A DNA stretch of 36,615 nt from Polaromonas sp. (lineage in GTDB: Bacteria > Pseudomonadota > Gammaproteobacteria > Burkholderiales > Burkholderiaceae_C). The stretch covers positions 1 through 36,615 of the forward strand of contig PNNC01000093.1 in NCBI GenBank assembly GCA_013824015.1, in the 5' to 3' direction. Positions 7,964-15,914 of the stretch are shown one piece after another; position 1 is the stretch's first letter, and each line of letters begins with the position of its first letter. A program made the position numbers and the translations under genes. The notes under the pieces were generated by a model. It searched no databases. It was not told where the DNA came from and saw nothing but the letters and a program-made list of their open reading frames with translations.

Positions 7964-7977
7964 CTGATCCATGTCAA
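7964..7977 (-). promoter_or_regulatory. FNR/ANR-like binding site upstream of the lipoprotein-DUF302 pair
   Basis: Read on the minus strand, TTGACATGGATCAG matches the FNR/ANR consensus TTGAT-N4-ATCAA at 8 of 10 positions. It lies 72 bp before the lipoprotein start. A correctly placed -10 box about 23 bp further on is not obvious, so activation from a class II site is uncertain. Confidence 0.45.
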
Positions 7978-7997
7978 GCCGACGCAAAAATCAGCGG

Positions 7998-8792
7998 CTA
8001 AACCGGTACCGTGTAGTTGAGTGTCATGCGCCCGCCGTCCACCGTGACAATTTCGCCGGTGACATAACTGGCCGCGTCACTGACCAGCCAGGCCACCACG
8101 TCGGCGATCTCCGACGGTTCGCCCAGCCGTTTCATCGGCGTGCGGCTCAGGATCTTCGCTCTGGCCTCGTCGCTGGTCAACACCGCTTTGGCGGCCAGTT
8201 CGGTGGCGATGGTGCCGGGCGCGACGGCGTTGACACGAATGCCCTTGTCCGCGAGTGCCAGCGCCATCACGCGCGTCAGCTGGTTGATGCCGCCCTTGCT
8301 GACGTTGTAGCTGGCAATCGTCGGGATCGCCAGCACACCGTTGACCGAACTCATGTTGACGATGTTGCCACTGCCTTGCCGCGCCATCACACGCGCCGCC
8401 GCCTGGCCCATCAGGAAGCTGCCCTTGATGTTGACGCGCAGGACTGCATCGAAGTCGGCTTCGCTGACGTCCAGAAATTCAGCCGCCCGGAAGATGCCGG
8501 CGTTGTTGACCAGCACATCGATGCGGCCGTGGGCCTTCAGGGTGCGGGCGACGGTCGCATCGACATCGGCCTTGTCGCCAACATCGCAATGGAGGTACAG
8601 CGCGCCGAGTTCGGCGGCGAGCGCTTCGCCGGCCGCGTCGGCCATGTCGGCGATCACGACCTGCGCGCCCTCGCGCGCAAAACGCCGCGCGCAGGCCTCG
8701 CCAATGCCTTGCGCGCCGCCGGTGACGATGCAGACCCGGCCAGTCAGGCCAAACGAAACAGCGTTTGAATCTTTGAATGAAATTGGGCTCAT
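7998..8792 (-). CDS. SDR-family sugar dehydrogenase, probable D-galactose 1-dehydrogenase type
   Basis: A 264-residue classical short-chain dehydrogenase. The NAD(P)-binding motif TGGAQGIG is at 24-31, NNAG at 96-99, the catalytic Ser near 149, and Y162-x-x-x-K166. An acidic residue at D49 (VIADM) after strand 2 suggests NAD+ preference. Its start overlaps the aldolase stop as ATGA, and it is the last gene of the dehydratase-kinase-aldolase-SDR operon. In that setting it most likely oxidises an aldose (D-galactose, L-arabinose or D-fucose) to its lactone, or a later keto-sugar intermediate. No lactonase gene is visible in the window. The family call is firm, the substrate is inference. Confidence 0.85.
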   Translation of the reverse strand: MSPISFKDSNAVSFGLTGRVCIVTGGAQGIGEACARRFAREGAQVVIADMADAAGEALAAELGALYLHCDVGDKADVDATVARTLKAHGRIDVLVNNAGIFRAAEFLDVSEADFDAVLRVNIKGSFLMGQAAARVMARQGSGNIVNMSSVNGVLAIPTIASYNVSKGGINQLTRVMALALADKGIRVNAVAPGTIATELAAKAVLTSDEARAKILSRTPMKRLGEPSEIADVVAWLVSDAASYVTGEIVTVDGGRMTLNYTVPV

Positions 8793-9430
8793 GCCCTGAT
8801 GGTACCCGCGTAAGCAGCTATAAATTTCATGGCATTCTCGGCAACCTGGGCCGCTGTCATGCCCGGTGCATACAGCGCCGAGCCGATGCCGAAACCGCTG
8901 GCGCCGGCCGTGCGGTAGGCCGCCATGTTGCCGGTCGTGATGCCGCCCACCGGCAACAGCACGGTGGGGCCCGGCAGCACCGCCCGCAGCGCCTTGACCA
9001 CGGCCGGCGTGATCATTTCGGCCGGAAACAGCTTGAGCCCGGTCGCCCCCGCCTGCAAGGCGGCAAAGGCCTCGGTGGCGGTCATCACGCCGGGCAGGCA
9101 GACCATGCCGAGGCGAACCGCTTCGCGCACCACGGCCGCATCGAAATTGGGCGAGACCACCAGCTGGCCGCCGGCGGCGAACACCTCACGCACCTGGTCC
9201 GCCGTCAGCACGGTGCCGGCGCTCACCAGGGCCGTGGGAAAAGCGCTTGCCAGCACGTTGATGCTTTGCAGCGGCTGCGGGGAATTCAGCGGTACCTCGA
9301 TCAGGCGCCAGCCCGCGGTCAGCAGCGCCTGACCGACCGTCAGCGCTTCATCGGGCCGCAGGCCGCGCAGGATGGCGACCAGCGGCAGGTCTGTCAGTGC
9401 GGCGGCAAATTTGTCGTGGGGTGAGGTCAT
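8789..9430 (-). CDS. dgoA: 2-dehydro-3-deoxy-6-phosphogalactonate aldolase
   Basis: A 213-residue class I aldolase of the KDPG/KHG family that should split 2-keto-3-deoxy-6-phosphogalactonate into pyruvate and glyceraldehyde 3-phosphate. The expected catalytic pair is present at the same numbers as in E. coli KDPG aldolase: E45 (IEVPLNS) and the Schiff-base lysine K133 (GLKLFPAE), with R22 in AILRG near the phosphate/carboxylate site. IEVPLNSP rather than IEVTLRTP is typical of the DgoA rather than the Eda branch. The ATG at 9430 overlaps the kinase stop as ATGA; a 13-codon upstream extension lies inside the kinase gene and is unlikely. The adjacent dgoK supports the galactonate assignment. 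Confidence 0.92.
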   Translation of the reverse strand: MTSPHDKFAAALTDLPLVAILRGLRPDEALTVGQALLTAGWRLIEVPLNSPQPLQSINVLASAFPTALVSAGTVLTADQVREVFAAGGQLVVSPNFDAAVVREAVRLGMVCLPGVMTATEAFAALQAGATGLKLFPAEMITPAVVKALRAVLPGPTVLLPVGGITTGNMAAYRTAGASGFGIGSALYAPGMTAAQVAENAMKFIAAYAGTIRA

Positions 9431-10326
9431 GGGTCCCAGCTCGGATGAATGGTTTGCGCCAGCGCCCACAGCCCGCGCCAGGTGGCTTCGGCGCCGACAC
9501 GCCGCACGACCGCCTGACGTTGGGCGAGCGCGCGTTGGTAACGTTCGGTGAGCTGCTCCGCGCCGATCAGCACGACCGGCATGCCGGCCGGCAGCGCATG
9601 GGTGCGGATTTCCTCGCCGATCACCAGGCCGGAGAGATAACTCGGCAGCCGGCTTGCGGCCATGCGGCCAAACAGCGACAGGGTGCGCACGCTGAAGGCG
9701 GTCTGCAGCAGGCCGGCGCCGCGCAGCGCCAGCGCCACGCCTTCGTCGAAGGCCTCCCCGTCGAGCTCGCCGTCGGTGTCCGGCAGGCTGCGCGCAAGCA
9801 GCGAGTGCTGGCGCAGCAGCGCATAAAACTCACCGGTCATGCTGGTGGAAAAGTCCCGTATCCTGCCGCCCGCCACATGGACCCACTTGCTGTGGGTGCC
9901 CGGCAAGATCAGCAGGCCGTCCTGCAGGCCCAGCAGTTGCAGCGCGCCGAACACCTGGGTCTCTTCACCACGCATCACGTCCGGGATGCCTTCATGCTCG
10001 CAGCTCAGCCCGGGCACGATGGCAATGCGCCCGGCCCTGATCCAGGCCAGATGCGACGCGACTTCGTCAAACCCGGCGGGGCAGGCACAGTAGGGCGCTT
10101 CCAGCCAGCCCTGCTTGCTGCCGGCCATTCCGGAAATCAGGCAAAAAGTGCCTGCAGCCCCTGTCCAGTGGGCAAAACATGCTTCAAAAACGGTAGCAAA
10201 GTCGCCCGGCGACACGGTCAGGATGCCGCGCGGGAACGAGCGCTCCTTGAGCACCCGACCCTGGCTGTCCAGCAGGGCGCCACGCAGGGACGAGCTGCCC
10301 CAGTCCACCGCCAGCAGCTGTTGCAT
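9427..10326 (-). CDS. dgoK: 2-dehydro-3-deoxygalactonokinase
   Basis: A 299-residue kinase that should phosphorylate 2-keto-3-deoxygalactonate at C6 with ATP, feeding the aldolase encoded next to it. The N-terminal motif AVDWGSSSLRGALLD is the phosphate-1 loop of the DgoK family (ASKHA fold), and LPGTHSKWV at about residue 145 is a second family signature. The frame is open 57 codons further upstream, but that part overlaps the dehydratase gene and is low in complexity. Starting at 10326 gives the usual DgoK length and leaves a 32-bp gap. The stop overlaps the aldolase ATG, so the two are translationally coupled. Confidence 0.92.
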   Translation of the reverse strand: MQQLLAVDWGSSSLRGALLDSQGRVLKERSFPRGILTVSPGDFATVFEACFAHWTGAAGTFCLISGMAGSKQGWLEAPYCACPAGFDEVASHLAWIRAGRIAIVPGLSCEHEGIPDVMRGEETQVFGALQLLGLQDGLLILPGTHSKWVHVAGGRIRDFSTSMTGEFYALLRQHSLLARSLPDTDGELDGEAFDEGVALALRGAGLLQTAFSVRTLSLFGRMAASRLPSYLSGLVIGEEIRTHALPAGMPVVLIGAEQLTERYQRALAQRQAVVRRVGAEATWRGLWALAQTIHPSWDP

Positions 10327-10358
10327 CGCCTGGGCCCCTTCGGCCGGTGCGCCACGGC

Positions 10359-12101
10359 TCAATGGTTGTCCCGCGGCACAAAGGCCCCGCGCTTGCCGAC
10401 CAGGAAGTCCAGGTCCACGCCCTGGTCGGCCTGCAGCACATGGTCCACATACAGCTTCCAGTAACCCGAGGACAGCGGCGGCGGCGGCGCCGTCCACAGG
10501 CTCAGGCGGCGCGCCAGCTCCTCGTCGCTGATCAACAACTGCAGCCGGCGCTCGGGCACGTTGAGCTCGATCATGTCGCCGTTCTGGACGATGGCCAGCG
10601 GGCCGCCGGCCGCGGCTTCGGGCGCGGTGTGCAGCACCACCGTGCCGTAGGCGGTGCCGCTCATGCGCGCGTCGCTGATGCGCACCATGTCGGTGATGCC
10701 CTTCTTCAGGATCTTGGGTGGCAGCGGCATGTTGCCGACCTCGGCCATGCCGGGGTAACCCTTGGGGCCGCAGTTTTTCAGCACCATGACACAGGTCTCG
10801 TCGATGTCCAGGCTGTCGTCGTCAATACGTGCGTGAAAGTCCTCGATGTTTTCAAACACCACCGCGCGCCCGGTGTGCACCATCAGCGCGGGCGTGGCGG
10901 CGCTCGGCTTGATCACCGCACCGCGTGGCGACAGGTTGCCGCGCAACACGGCGATGCCGGCCTTGTCCTTGAAAGGTGTGGCCAGCGGCCGGATCACTTC
11001 GGTGTTGTAGTTCTGCGCATCGGCGATGTTCTCGCCGATGGTTTTTCCGTTGGCAGTGATGGCGCCCGTGTGCAGGTGCCGGGCGATCTCTTTCATGACC
11101 ACCGGCAGGCCGCCGGCGTAACAGAAGTCTTCCATCAGGAACTGGCCCGAGGGCTGCAGGTTGACCAGGCAGGGCAGCTCGCTGGCGAGCCGGTCGAAGT
11201 CGTCCACCGTGAGCTTGACGCCGATGCGCCCGGCCATCGCGATCAGGTGGATCACCGCGTTGGTCGAGCCGCCAATCGCGGCCAGGGTCTTGATGGCGTT
11301 TTCAAAAGCCTCGCGCGTCAGGATTTTCGAGAGCACCAGGTCTTCATGCACCATCTCGACCGCGCGACGCCCGGCCAAACGCGCCAGCACATTGCGCCGG
11401 CCGTCCACCGCCGGGTAGGCGGCGTTGCCCGGCAGGCCGATGCCCAGCGCCTCGACCATGCTGGCCATGGTGGAAGCCGTGCCCATGGTCATGCAGTGGC
11501 CGTGGCTGCGGTGCATGCAGCTTTCGGCTTCGAAAAAGTCGGCGAGTTTGAGGGTGCCGGCGCGCACCTGTTCGCTCATGCTCCAGACGCCGGTGCCCGA
11601 GCCCAGTTCCTGGCCGCGCCATTTGCCGCTGAGCATCGGGCCGCCGCTGACGCCGACGGTGGGCAGATCGACGCTGGCCGCGCCCATCACCAGTGACGGC
11701 GTGGTCTTGTCGCAGCCCATCAGCAGCACCACGCCGTCGATCGGGTTGCCGCGAATGCTTTCTTCCACGTCCATGCTGGCGAGGTTGCGGTACAGCATGG
11801 CGGTGGGGCGCAACAGGGTTTCACCGAGCGACATCACCGGGAATTCGAGCGGGAAGCCGCCGGCCTCGTACACGCCAATCTTCACCTGCTCGGCAATCGT
11901 GCGGAAGTGCGAGTTGCAGGGCGTCAGTTCACTGAAGGTGTTGCAGATGCCGATGACCGGCCGGCCATCGAACTGGTCGTGCGGCACCCCCTTGCCCTTG
12001 ACCCAGCTGCGGTAGGCAAAGCCATCGCGGTCCTGGCGGCCGAACCATTGCTGGCTGCGAAGTTCGGAAGGTTTCTTTTTCGGGCGGGTGGGTGCGGTCA
12101 T
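10359..12101 (-). CDS. IlvD/Edd-family sugar-acid dehydratase (L-arabinonate/D-galactonate type)
   Basis: A 580-residue Fe-S dehydratase. The cluster cysteines can be placed at C62 (TPCNSHF), C130 (GCDKTTPS) and C203 (GHCMTMG). This spacing equals the C59/C127/C200 I recall for Rhizobium L-arabinonate dehydratase, with K132 at the site of its carbamylated Mg-ligand lysine. ISDARMSGTAYG near the C-terminus carries the conserved catalytic serine. Length and N-terminal SELRSQQWFG also match the sugar-acid branch rather than dihydroxy-acid dehydratase (IlvD). It probably converts D-galactonate and/or L-arabinonate to the 2-keto-3-deoxy acid. First gene of the minus arm, with the kinase 32 bp downstream; divergent from the GntR gene. 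Confidence 0.9.
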   Translation of the reverse strand: MTAPTRPKKKPSELRSQQWFGRQDRDGFAYRSWVKGKGVPHDQFDGRPVIGICNTFSELTPCNSHFRTIAEQVKIGVYEAGGFPLEFPVMSLGETLLRPTAMLYRNLASMDVEESIRGNPIDGVVLLMGCDKTTPSLVMGAASVDLPTVGVSGGPMLSGKWRGQELGSGTGVWSMSEQVRAGTLKLADFFEAESCMHRSHGHCMTMGTASTMASMVEALGIGLPGNAAYPAVDGRRNVLARLAGRRAVEMVHEDLVLSKILTREAFENAIKTLAAIGGSTNAVIHLIAMAGRIGVKLTVDDFDRLASELPCLVNLQPSGQFLMEDFCYAGGLPVVMKEIARHLHTGAITANGKTIGENIADAQNYNTEVIRPLATPFKDKAGIAVLRGNLSPRGAVIKPSAATPALMVHTGRAVVFENIEDFHARIDDDSLDIDETCVMVLKNCGPKGYPGMAEVGNMPLPPKILKKGITDMVRISDARMSGTAYGTVVLHTAPEAAAGGPLAIVQNGDMIELNVPERRLQLLISDEELARRLSLWTAPPPPLSSGYWKLYVDHVLQADQGVDLDFLVGKRGAFVPRDNH

Positions 12102-12131
12102 AGGGTAAATCCGGAATATGTAAACGTATTA

Positions 12132-12142
12132 TCGTCATACCA
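12132..12142. promoter_or_regulatory. FadR-type GntR operator
   Basis: TCGTCATACCA fits the FCD/FadR-subfamily half-site pattern T-N-G-T-N3-A-C-N-A exactly, on both strands. It sits in the 58-bp gap between the dehydratase (-) and the gntR gene (+), where one bound dimer could control both arms of the sugar-acid locus. Confidence 0.6.
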
Positions 12143-12159
12143 TTGCGCCGCGAATCCTA

Positions 12160-12912
12160 GTGAAAACCATGATCAAGAACGTCCACGGAAACACAGTCGA
12201 CCATCTCGGCGAAGCCATCGTCGCGGGGCGGTATGCCGTGGGTGCGTCGATTCCGCCCGAACCGGTGTTGTGCCAGGAGCTGGGCGTCAGTCGGACCGTG
12301 GTGCGCGAAGCCGTGAAGTCGCTGATTGCCAAGGGCCTGATGACCACCGGGCCCAAGGTCGGCACGCGCGTGTTGTCCGAGGATCACTGGAACTGGTTTG
12401 ACCCGGACGTGATCATCTGGCAGTCCAAGGCCGGACTGACCCCCGAATTCCTGCGCGACTTGCAGGACCTGCGGCGGGTGGTCGAGCCCGCGGCGATGCG
12501 GCTGGCCGCCGAACGTGCCACCGCCCAGGACATCGCCGAAGTCGAGGCTGCCTACGCCGGCATGAAACACGCGGTCGAACATGGCGGGGACTACGTGACC
12601 CATGACCTGCGCTTTCACCAGGGCCTGCTGCGGGCCAGCCGCAACCGCATGCTGGTGCAGATGAGCAAGGCGCTGGGCGCGCTGCTGCGCACCAGCTTCG
12701 AAATTTCAACCCGGCGCAAGGACGGCCCGGTGCAGTCGCTGCCGCTGCACCGCGCGGTGCTGGACGCGGTGATTGCGCACCGGCCCGACGAGGCCGAGAT
12801 CGCGATTCGCGTGCTGATCGACGGCGCCAAGGAAGACATCGAGGAAGTGCTGGCCTCGCGCCGGCGGCTTCCCGTGCTGAGCAGCCCCGCGCGGCAGCTC
12901 AAGGCCGCCTGA
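12160..12912 (+). CDS. GntR-family (FCD/FadR subfamily) regulator
   Basis: A 250-residue regulator with an N-terminal winged helix-turn-helix (about residues 10-72; PEPVLCQELGVSRTVVREAV is the recognition region). A C-terminal all-helical FCD domain follows (about 90-225), with metal-ligand candidates in D-L-R-F-H (about 149-153) and L-H-R-A-V (about 191-195). Similar proteins (DgoR, GguR, LldR-like) respond to sugar acids or keto-deoxy intermediates. The GTG at 12160 and ATG at 12169 are both possible; neither has a good Shine-Dalgarno sequence. It is divergent from the dehydratase operon and 29 bp ahead of the TRAP transporter genes, so it likely represses both until the substrate is present. 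Confidence 0.92.
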   Translation: MKTMIKNVHGNTVDHLGEAIVAGRYAVGASIPPEPVLCQELGVSRTVVREAVKSLIAKGLMTTGPKVGTRVLSEDHWNWFDPDVIIWQSKAGLTPEFLRDLQDLRRVVEPAAMRLAAERATAQDIAEVEAAYAGMKHAVEHGGDYVTHDLRFHQGLLRASRNRMLVQMSKALGALLRTSFEISTRRKDGPVQSLPLHRAVLDAVIAHRPDEAEIAIRVLIDGAKEDIEEVLASRRRLPVLSSPARQLKAA

Positions 12913-12941
12913 ACCGGACGCAGGACCCGAGGAAGCTTCAA

Positions 12942-13499
12942 ATGCAAAAAGCCGTTGATACATCGATTTACTGGTTCTACAAGCTGCTGGAACTGCTGGT
13001 GGTGGTCTGCATGGTCGCCATGGTGATCATGGTCTTCGGCAATGTGGTGCTGCGTTATGCCTTCAATTCCGGCATCTCGGTGTCCGACGAGATGTCGCGC
13101 TACTTCTTCATCTGGCTGACCTACATCGGCGCCATGCTGGCCATGCACGAAGGCGGGCATCTGGGCGTGGACACCCTGGTCAAACACCTGCCGGTTCTGG
13201 GCAAGAAATTCTGCCTGTTCCTCAGCGAGTCATTGATGCTGTTCTGCAATGTGCTGTTTTTCATGGGCACTTATGAAATGCATGAGCTGCAGCTCAGCAA
13301 CGTCTCGCCGGTGGTGGGCATATCGATGATCTGGATTTACGGCATCGGCTACATCGTCAGCGTGGTGATGGGCATCATCAATCTCAACGTGTTGTTCCGC
13401 CTGGTCACCGGCCGCATCACTGAGGAAGAACTGGTGCAGGTGATAGAAACCGAAGGCCTGGCCGACGTGGAAAAACAGATTCAGGGAAGCAAGGCATGA
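12942..13499 (+). CDS. TRAP transporter small permease (DctQ family)
   Basis: A 185-residue inner-membrane protein with four hydrophobic helices (about 12-36, 50-68, 88-112, 125-150), the DctQ topology. The segment SDEMSRYFFIWLTYIGAMLA is the family signature. It is the small membrane subunit of a tripartite ATP-independent periplasmic transporter, pairing with the DctM subunit encoded next (ATGA overlap at 13496-13499). It is preceded by GAGGAAG, a good ribosome binding site. The C-terminal tail after residue 155 is acidic and cytoplasmic. Substrate specificity is set by the binding protein, and the context suggests a sugar acid. Confidence 0.93.
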   Translation: MQKAVDTSIYWFYKLLELLVVVCMVAMVIMVFGNVVLRYAFNSGISVSDEMSRYFFIWLTYIGAMLAMHEGGHLGVDTLVKHLPVLGKKFCLFLSESLMLFCNVLFFMGTYEMHELQLSNVSPVVGISMIWIYGIGYIVSVVMGIINLNVLFRLVTGRITEEELVQVIETEGLADVEKQIQGSKA

Positions 13500-14794
13500 C
13501 GGTCACTGTTTTTATTTTGAGCCTGCTGGCAGCCATGGCGATCGGCATGCCGATCGCCTATGCGTTGCTGGTCTGCGGCGTCACGCTGATGGCCTTTCTG
13601 GCCGCGACCAGCGGCCTAGTGACTTTCGACAGCCAGATCCTGGCCCAGCGTTTTGTCGACGGCGCCGACAACTTCCCGCTGCTGGCCGTGCCTTTTTTCC
13701 TGCTGGCCGGGGAGTTCATGAACGCCGGCGGCATCAGCCGCCGCATTGTCAATCTGGCGATGGCCTGGGTCGGGCATTACCGCGGCGGCCTTGGTTATGT
13801 GACGGTGATCGCCGCGGTGATCATGGCATCGCTGTCGGGCTCGGCGATTGCCGATACTGCCGCACTGGCTGCGCTGCTGATCCCGATGATGCGGGCCGCC
13901 GGCTACAACGTCGGCCGGGCCTCCGGCCTGATCGCCTCGGGCGGCATTATTGCGCCGGTGATCCCGCCGTCGATCGGCCTGATCATTTTCGGCGTGGCCG
14001 GCAATGTGTCGATCACCAAGCTGTTTTTGGCCGGCATCGTTCCGGGCCTGCTGATGGGTCTGGCCATTGGCCTGACCTGGTGGTGGGTGGCCAAAAAGGA
14101 AAACGTTCCCTCGGCGCCCAAACTCTCCCTGGCCGGCCGGCTGCACATCACGGCCCAGGGCGGCGTGGCGCTGACCCTGCCCATCGTGATCATCGGCGGC
14201 ATGAAGTTCGGCATCTTCACGCCGACCGAAGCCGCGGTGGTGGCCGCGGTCTACAGCTTTGTCGTCGGCATGTTCATCTACCGTGAGCTCAAGTGGTCGG
14301 AGCTTTACGGCCTGATCCTGTCGGCGGGCAAGACAACGGCTGTGGTGATGTTCCTGGTGGCCGCCGCCATGGTCAGCGCCTGGCTGATCACGGTGGCCAA
14401 CATCCCGACCGAGGTCGCGAACCTGATGTCGCCCTTCATGGACAACAAGATGCTGCTGATGTTGGTGATGATGGTGCTGGTCGTGATTGTCGGCACCGCG
14501 CTCGACTTCACGCCGACGGTGCTGATCCTGACGCCGGTGCTGATGCCCGTGGTGCTCAAGGCCGGCATCGACCCGGTCTACTTCGGCATCATGTTCATCA
14601 TGAACAACGCCATCGGCCTGATCACGCCGCCGGTGGGCACGGTGCTCAATGTGGTCTGCGGCGTCGCCAAGATCAGCATGGACACCGCCTTCAAGGGTGT
14701 GCTGCCCTTCCTGATGGCGCAACTCGCCGTGCTGTTTCTGTTGGTACTTTTTCCATCCATCGTTACCGAACCACTGAAGTGGTGGATGCGGTAA
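13496..14794 (+). CDS. TRAP transporter large permease (DctM family)
   Basis: A 432-residue polytopic membrane protein, the Na+-coupled transport subunit of a TRAP system. The expected features are visible: VPFFLLAGEFMNAGGISRRI near residue 65, the SGSAIADTAAL scaffold near 115, ASGGIIAPVIPPSIGLIIFG near 150, and the second-half NNAIGLITPPVGTVLNV near 365. The two inverted halves and full length suggest a functional protein. Its start overlaps the DctQ stop by ATGA, so the two are translationally coupled. It should import the ligand delivered by the binding protein encoded 44 bp downstream. Confidence 0.95.
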   Translation: MTVTVFILSLLAAMAIGMPIAYALLVCGVTLMAFLAATSGLVTFDSQILAQRFVDGADNFPLLAVPFFLLAGEFMNAGGISRRIVNLAMAWVGHYRGGLGYVTVIAAVIMASLSGSAIADTAALAALLIPMMRAAGYNVGRASGLIASGGIIAPVIPPSIGLIIFGVAGNVSITKLFLAGIVPGLLMGLAIGLTWWWVAKKENVPSAPKLSLAGRLHITAQGGVALTLPIVIIGGMKFGIFTPTEAAVVAAVYSFVVGMFIYRELKWSELYGLILSAGKTTAVVMFLVAAAMVSAWLITVANIPTEVANLMSPFMDNKMLLMLVMMVLVVIVGTALDFTPTVLILTPVLMPVVLKAGIDPVYFGIMFIMNNAIGLITPPVGTVLNVVCGVAKISMDTAFKGVLPFLMAQLAVLFLLVLFPSIVTEPLKWWMR

Positions 14795-14825
14795 ACACTT
14801 TTTCCCAACCCCTGTCGTTTATATA

Positions 14826-14833
14826 AAAGGAGA
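14826..14833 (+). promoter_or_regulatory. Strong ribosome binding site for the DctP gene
   Basis: AAAGGAGA lies just upstream of the ATG at 14839 at near-optimal distance and is the strongest Shine-Dalgarno sequence in the locus. This suits the binding protein being made in excess over the membrane subunits. The AT-rich TTTATATAA just before it might also act as a -10 element; this is uncertain. Confidence 0.5.
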
Positions 14834-14838
14834 CAACC

Positions 14839-15840
14839 ATGTTCAAACGCAGAACCCTGGCCCTGGCGGCCGCCGCCTTGCTGGTGGCCACTTCGAGCTT
14901 CGCGCAGTTCGCCGAGCGCACCATCAAGTTCACCAATGGCGTCAACGAAGACCACCCGGTCGGCGTCGGCGTCAAGAAGATGCAGGAAGTGCTGGCGGCC
15001 AAGACCGGCGGCAAGATGAAGATCAATGCTTTCTGGGGCGGCGCTGCGGGCGGCGACCTGCCGGCCACCCAGGCGCTGCGCGCCGGCACCCAGGAGATGG
15101 TTTGCACCTCGTCCTCGCCGCTGGTGGGCATCGTCAAGGAACTCGGCGCTTTCGACCTGCCTTTCCTGTTTGCCAATGAGAAGGAAGCCGATGCGGTGCT
15201 CGACGGCCCGGCCGGCGCCTACTTCAACAAGAAGCTCGAAGAAGCCGGCCTGATCAATCTGGCCTACTGGGAGAACGGCTTCCGCAACCTGACCAACAGC
15301 AAGCGCCCGGTCGCCAAGGCCGAAGACTTTGAAGGCGTCAAGGTCCGTGTGATGCAGAACAACATCTTCCTGGACACCTTCAAGACCCTGGGCACCAATG
15401 CCGTGCCCATGGCCTTTGGCGAGGTGTTCACCGCGCTGGAAACCAAGACCATCGACGGCCAGGAAAACCCCTTCGTCACCATCGAGACGTCGAAGTTCAG
15501 CGAGGTGCAGAAGTACCTGAGCGTGACGCGCCATGCCTACACACCGTTCCTGGTGCTGTACAGCAAGAAACTCTGGGACCAGCTGAACCCGCAGGAACAG
15601 GCCGTGCTGCGTGAAGCCGCCATGGAAGGCCAGAAGGTCCAGCGCGCGGCCAACCGCGCGCTCAACGAAAAGTCGCTGGCCAACCTGAAGAAGACCATGA
15701 CCGTCAACGAGGTCAGCGCGGCCGAGCAGAAACGCATGTTCGACAAGGTCAAGCCGGTGTACGACAAGAACGTCCCGACGATTGGCGCCGAGCCGGTCAA
15801 GATGGTGATGGACGCGCTGAAAAAGGCGCGCGGCGGTTAA
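14839..15840 (+). CDS. TRAP transporter substrate-binding protein (DctP family)
   Basis: A 333-residue periplasmic binding protein. A Sec signal peptide covers about residues 1-22 (K-R-R, a hydrophobic core, then S-S-F-A before Q). The mature domain shows the DctP fold with FTNGVNEDHPVGVGVKKMQE at the start, the ligand-carboxylate arginine region in LKVRVMQ-like FEGVKVRVMQNN (about residues 164-175), and the hinge motif FGEVFTALETKTIDGQENP (about 193-211). The arginine near 170 is the expected salt-bridge partner of an acid ligand. The neighbours (sugar-acid dehydratases, galactonate kinase/aldolase) suggest a sugar acid such as galactonate or a uronate/aldarate. A terminator-like hairpin follows. 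Confidence 0.95.
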   Translation: MFKRRTLALAAAALLVATSSFAQFAERTIKFTNGVNEDHPVGVGVKKMQEVLAAKTGGKMKINAFWGGAAGGDLPATQALRAGTQEMVCTSSSPLVGIVKELGAFDLPFLFANEKEADAVLDGPAGAYFNKKLEEAGLINLAYWENGFRNLTNSKRPVAKAEDFEGVKVRVMQNNIFLDTFKTLGTNAVPMAFGEVFTALETKTIDGQENPFVTIETSKFSEVQKYLSVTRHAYTPFLVLYSKKLWDQLNPQEQAVLREAAMEGQKVQRAANRALNEKSLANLKKTMTVNEVSAAEQKRMFDKVKPVYDKNVPTIGAEPVKMVMDALKKARGG

Positions 15841-15868
15841 CCCGCGATTCCACCGCAACGATCGCTAC

Positions 15869-15902
15869 AAGGCCGCAAGGGTTCACTCTTGCGGCCTTTT
15901 TT
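15869..15902 (+). terminator. Intrinsic terminator within the sugar-acid operon
   Basis: AAGGCCGCAAG (15869-15879) and CTTGCGGCCTT (15888-15898) form a perfect 11-bp stem with an 8-nt loop, and the T-run reaches 15902. It lies between dctP and the first enolase-superfamily gene, whose start is only 13 bp further on. It probably separates high binding-protein expression from lower expression of the enzymes, by partial read-through. Confidence 0.8.
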
Positions 15903-15914
15903 ACGGAGTCATCC

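Noticed and set aside
8794-8827. Fourth copy of the dispersed repeat at the end of dgoA
   Set aside because: The minus-strand AAATTTATAGCTGCTTACGC resembles the first half of the repeat, but the ATGGGC half is missing and the codons give an ordinary aldolase C-terminus, so chance similarity is likely.
10359-12101. Assignment as dihydroxy-acid dehydratase IlvD (branched-chain amino acid synthesis)
   Set aside because: The cysteine spacing, N-terminus and dgoK-dgoA neighbours fit the sugar-acid branch of the IlvD/Edd family.
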